A stretch of DNA of 21,156 nt, from the NCBI GenBank assembly GCA_033557675.1, contig JAWQRM010000595.1:1-21156 (forward strand). The letters run 5' to 3'. Numbering within the stretch: the stretch's first letter is position 1; each line of letters starts with the position of its first letter. Positions 18,593 through 21,156 of this stretch are shown piece by piece. The DNA is from Coptodactyla brooksi (Eukaryota; Arthropoda; Insecta; Coleoptera; Scarabaeidae). Below the pieces are notes generated by a model. It was not told the DNA's origin and ran no database searches. It saw nothing but the letters and a program-made list of their open reading frames with translations. Both the position numbers and the translations under genes were made by a program.

Positions 18593-19765
18593 CAGGTGTC
18601 TGAAAAGTCTGGAAAAGGTCAAATACCTTGAAAACGGATGACTGCATCTTCTTGAAATTTACTACACTGGTAAGGCTAATTTTATTCCATCGTCAGTAAT
18701 ATTTCTGACTCTGTGTCTTCATTTGCTTTTGAGATACAAAGTCATCCTGATTTTTTAAAGAGCACAACGGGTTGGGAAAAATATTTTTGAAAAGAATATT
18801 TTGTTCTGAATTCAATGATGTATCACATGCATAATTTTATTTTTATTAAAACGAAAAAAAATTAAACGCAAAAAAATCTTTTGGCTTTGAAAATGTAGGT
18901 TGTTGAACCGCCAAGTTAGGTATTTAAGTGGGCTGTGGGGATAAATCCGGCGACCGGGCTGGCCACTCAATTGTCAAAATTCCTAACAGTGACACTGTAA
19001 TGATGGAGGTTCTCCATCTTATTGGAAGATAATATCTTCTTTGAAGAAAAGTTTCACGATTGCCGATAAAATTTAAATTTCCATCAATAAAAAAAAGGGC
19101 CAATTAAGTGGTGAGTAACAATTCCAGTCCAAACATTAACTTTTTGGGGATACTGAGTATGAATTTGCTCCATCCAGTGAAGATTAGTATTCAACCAAAA
19201 ACGACAGTTATGTCGGTTTGCACTATCATTTAAGCAAAATATTCCTTCATCAGAAAACACCGCAGAATTTACAAAGGTTGGATTTTATCTTCTATCAATT
19301 GTTGCAAATGTTGAATTTTATTTTATTTTCTACGGACCGTTTACAAATGTTATTGTTTAAAGCAAGTTGTGTAATCGATGTTTTGGGATTTTCTTGGAGC
19401 TCAAGCAAACCATTTAAAGAAGATTCATGATCAGTTGCTGTTTTTCTCCGACCAGTTCTAGGTTTATCTCTAACATTGTACATTTCTTCGAATTTTCTCA
19501 ATATTTTGTAAATAGTCGATTTTGAAATTGGTTGCAGTCGCTCAGCATGCGCAGCATTAAGTAAATTACTCACTTCTTGATAACTTCGTCTTCGATTTCC
19601 GTATTCCAACATCATTAATATCTCAATTCTTTCCTTTCCGCATAAAAATGTCATCATTGTCAAAATAAACAGATCAAAACACAAATTTTCGAGATTTATT
19701 AAGAACTGTCATACAAACTTTCTAAACAGTAATTATTTATTTCCATGTATTTACAGCCAACCTGG
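18593..19765. mobile_element. IS630/mariner-type element with decayed ends
   Basis: The left end is TA then CAGGTGTCTGAAAAGTC at 18593. The right end is the reverse complement CCAGGTTGGCTG from 19765, followed by TA at 19766-19767. CAGGT plus a partly matching tail is the only shared terminal sequence, so the boundaries are provisional, but they enclose the whole transposase relic. TA flanks fit IS630/Tc1/mariner insertion. The size, about 1.17 kb, is near that of a complete member. It lies about 0.5 kb upstream of the Iroquois promoter. Confidence 0.65.
18890..19657 (-). pseudogene. IS630/mariner-type transposase, deleted and frameshifted
   Basis: The protein starts at ATGs at 19657 and 19654 with MTFLCGKERIEILMMLEYGN, then SYQEVSNLLNAAHAERLQPI, SKSTIYKILRKFEEMYNVRD and KPRTGRRKTATD, a DUF4817/HTH region. 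NPKTSITQLALNNNICKRSV follows, and the frame stops at 19295. About 45 codons that family members have before the first Asp are missing. Coding resumes in another frame with NPTFVNSAVFSDEGIFCLND (first Asp, FSDE), ANRHNCRFWLNTNLHWMEQI and HTQYPQKVNVWTGIV, and breaks in a T-run near 19100 after LIGPFF. The second-Asp block is unreadable, while the third-Asp block survives as IEWPARSPDLSP near 18955. It is the same broad family as 1-502 but clearly a different member. Confidence 0.85.
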
Positions 19766-19790
19766 TAAGAAATAAAAAAAAAGTTATTAT

Positions 19791-19825
19791 AACTTGACGT
19801 TTCGACCATCCGCATTTTCAAAGAC
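19791..19825 (-). other. second hammerhead-like / Penelope-type motif
   Basis: Read on the minus strand: TTTGA, AAATGCGGATGGTC, GAAACGT, CAAG. It shares GAAACGT...CAAG and the preceding ATGC...GGTC with the motif at 4895-4934, and TTGA/TCAA can pair around it. The CTGANGA half is degraded (TTGAAAA). It begins about 25 bases outside the IS630-type element. It is possibly a remnant of a Penelope-like retroelement repeat. Confidence 0.25.
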
Positions 19826-20053
19826 AACTAATATTTTATTATTTTTTTTAGTTTTAATAAAATTTTATTTTTATGAATGTGATAGATCACTGAATTCAGA
19901 ACAAAATTCTGTATTCAAAAATAATTTTTTTGTTAGCTTTGAATCTCAAAAACAAACAAAGGTACAGTGTCAAAAAATTACTGAATATTAGATTGAAATT
20001 ACCCTTAGCAGTGTACTAAATTACAAGAAGATCCTACCATGCAATTTCATGCA

Positions 20054-20397
20054 CTTTTCGAAAGTTTAAGTTCGACGGACAAACAAAAACTTCATTCTTA
20101 CTAAAATAAAAGGTCGCTTTAAAATAAAATAATTCCAATAACTCCTAACTTTCTCCTCATTCTGGAGAGCATTTCTGGAGTAATAATTTGATAAGATCAT
20201 AATAAAAATTATTCAAGCTCGTCAAATTATTACTTCAGAAATACTCTCCAGAGTGAGAAGAAATTTCTACGACAGGTTTGAATCTTTCATTTAGTTTTAT
20301 TTTTAAATATTATTGAAATTATTTTGTTTTAAAGTGACCTTTTATTTTAGTAAGAATGAAGTTTTTGTTCGTCCGTCGAACTTAAACGTTCGAAAAG
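20054..20397. repeat. long-hairpin fold-back element (about 344 bp)
   Basis: The outer arms CTTTTCGAA(A/C)GTTTAAGTTCGACGGAC (from 20054, and reversed from 20397) continue as matched inverted sequence through AACAAAAACTTCATTCTTAC, TAAAATAAAAGGTC(G/A)CTTTAAAA and, further in, TTCTCA/CTC-type text. They reach CTGGAGAG(C/T)ATTTCTG and GTAATAATTTGA (20180-20191 against 20222-20233). The loop is about 30 bases (20192-20221). The right arm has a few dozen extra bases around 20270-20310. Nearly the whole element can form one hairpin with arms of about 140-170 bases. No open frame is present and no clear target duplication was seen. It is probably a fold-back MITE; such hairpins can feed small-RNA pathways, but that is inference. 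Confidence 0.85.
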
Positions 20398-21156
20398 ATA
20401 TTAATTAATAAATAAAACATATATTATTAGTAGTTAATAAATAAGTATACGTAGAACGATGTCAAGCGGCGCTAAGTACACAACCTCCCGAGACAGATCG
20501 GATACCGACAGACACGGACTCGTGGTGTAGAGGGGGGTCACGGACTCGTGGTAGGAGTCATGTGTGTTGCTCCTATGAGATAACCAAAACTTTCCCAACC
20601 GGTATAAGAATTATCCAACCCAACCTTTATGGATAGATGATCAGAAACACAAAAATTAGCTCTCTTATTTAGATCTAACAGAATCCAACCAGGTGCGTGT
20701 TAATGTTTGCAGAATGGATATCAAGTAATTCAAAGACTTTTCCTTAAAGGTGGAAGAAAAAGTTCCCATAATATGAAGGGTAGAATGTACATAATACGCT
20801 AAGTACGAGTTTAATACTTCACACTCTGCAATAAGCACTGTATGGAAAGACACAGGAAAACTTAAAATAGTTTCGAAGTAGAATCAGTGACAAGTAAGTC
20901 CTCTCAAAACTGCGATGTACCGAAAGCCTATTAACGTGGTTCAAGATTCAATGGAGCAAAAATACACCAATAAGTTGATCCAAGTTGCAACCGATCCAAG
21001 TTGTAAGCTAAAACTGAAGACATTGGTAAACTTTCTGGAAAAGATTCTGTTTGCACTGAACGTTTTGCGTATCAGTTTCGGATGTACAACAACATTGTGT
21101 TGGAAAAATTTGCGGTGAAGCTAACAGTCCAGAACAGGTGTAATGTGAGAATTGGA
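20398..21156. other. unassigned sequence at right edge
   Basis: A moderately GC-rich patch at 20455-20580 contains two direct copies of CACGGACTCGTGGT (about 20514 and 20539). The remainder holds short overlapping frames on both strands (plus 20915-21118, 67 codons; minus 20665-20853, 62 codons) with no recognisable motif. I do not call a gene. Confidence 0.4.

Noticed and set aside
20665..21118. Two short opposing frames near the right edge as genes
   Set aside because: At 62 and 67 codons, with no motif, no conserved start context and no splice sites that would extend them.
1..21156. tRNA, rRNA or CRISPR features
   Set aside because: No T-loop/A-box-B-box pairs, no rRNA-like text and no regularly spaced repeats were seen when reading both strands.

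Overview
This is an AT-rich, intron- and transposon-dominated stretch of an arthropod genome, almost certainly an insect. The one clearly recognisable host gene is the 5' part of an Iroquois-class homeobox gene (araucan/caupolican type, minus strand). A narrower guess such as Hymenoptera would be inference only. No bacterial features, rRNA, tRNA or CRISPR arrays were seen.

Layout. The Iroquois promoter and 5' UTR lie at about 17560-18110, in a GC/CpG-rich island that stands out from its AT-rich surroundings. Coding exon 1 (16 codons) is 17511-17558 and coding exon 2 (112 codons) is 7965-8300. Intron 1 (8301-17510) is about 9.2 kb. Everything left of 7965 is inferred to be intron 2, because the homeodomain exons are not in the window and must lie beyond position 1. 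Intron 1 holds an internally deleted piggyBac-like element (9155-10394), a candidate regulatory block (about 12900-13270), a diverged tandem duplication (about 13385-14745) and two unexplained coding-like stretches (16331-16771 and 16791-17201).

Intron 2 (left third) is a graveyard of IS630/Tc1/mariner relics. It contains the N-terminal half of a DUF4817-type transposase running off the left edge (1-502), a mariner C-terminal fragment (about 1567-2010), a badly decayed mariner (about 3360-3960) and a short mariner derivative with both terminal repeats (4064-4857). A fold-back cluster lies at about 2331-2546. A GC-richer, non-repetitive block at about 2550-3010 looks like a cis-regulatory element. 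At 7339-7405 there is a possible small plus-strand exon (MRRRKQ...) followed by a consensus splice donor.

Upstream of the gene (18110-21156) are a further IS630-type relic (18593-19765), a roughly 340-bp long-hairpin element (20054-20397) and unassigned DNA.

How it works together: the two Iroquois exons join in phase 0 to give the conserved N-terminus of a patterning transcription factor. The other recognisable coding sequence is defective transposase, so remaining function in the window is most likely regulatory. No complete new multigene system is visible. The points most worth checking are the duplicated block and regulatory candidates in the introns, the MRRRKQ exon, the two hammerhead-like motifs next to mobile elements, and the long hairpin.
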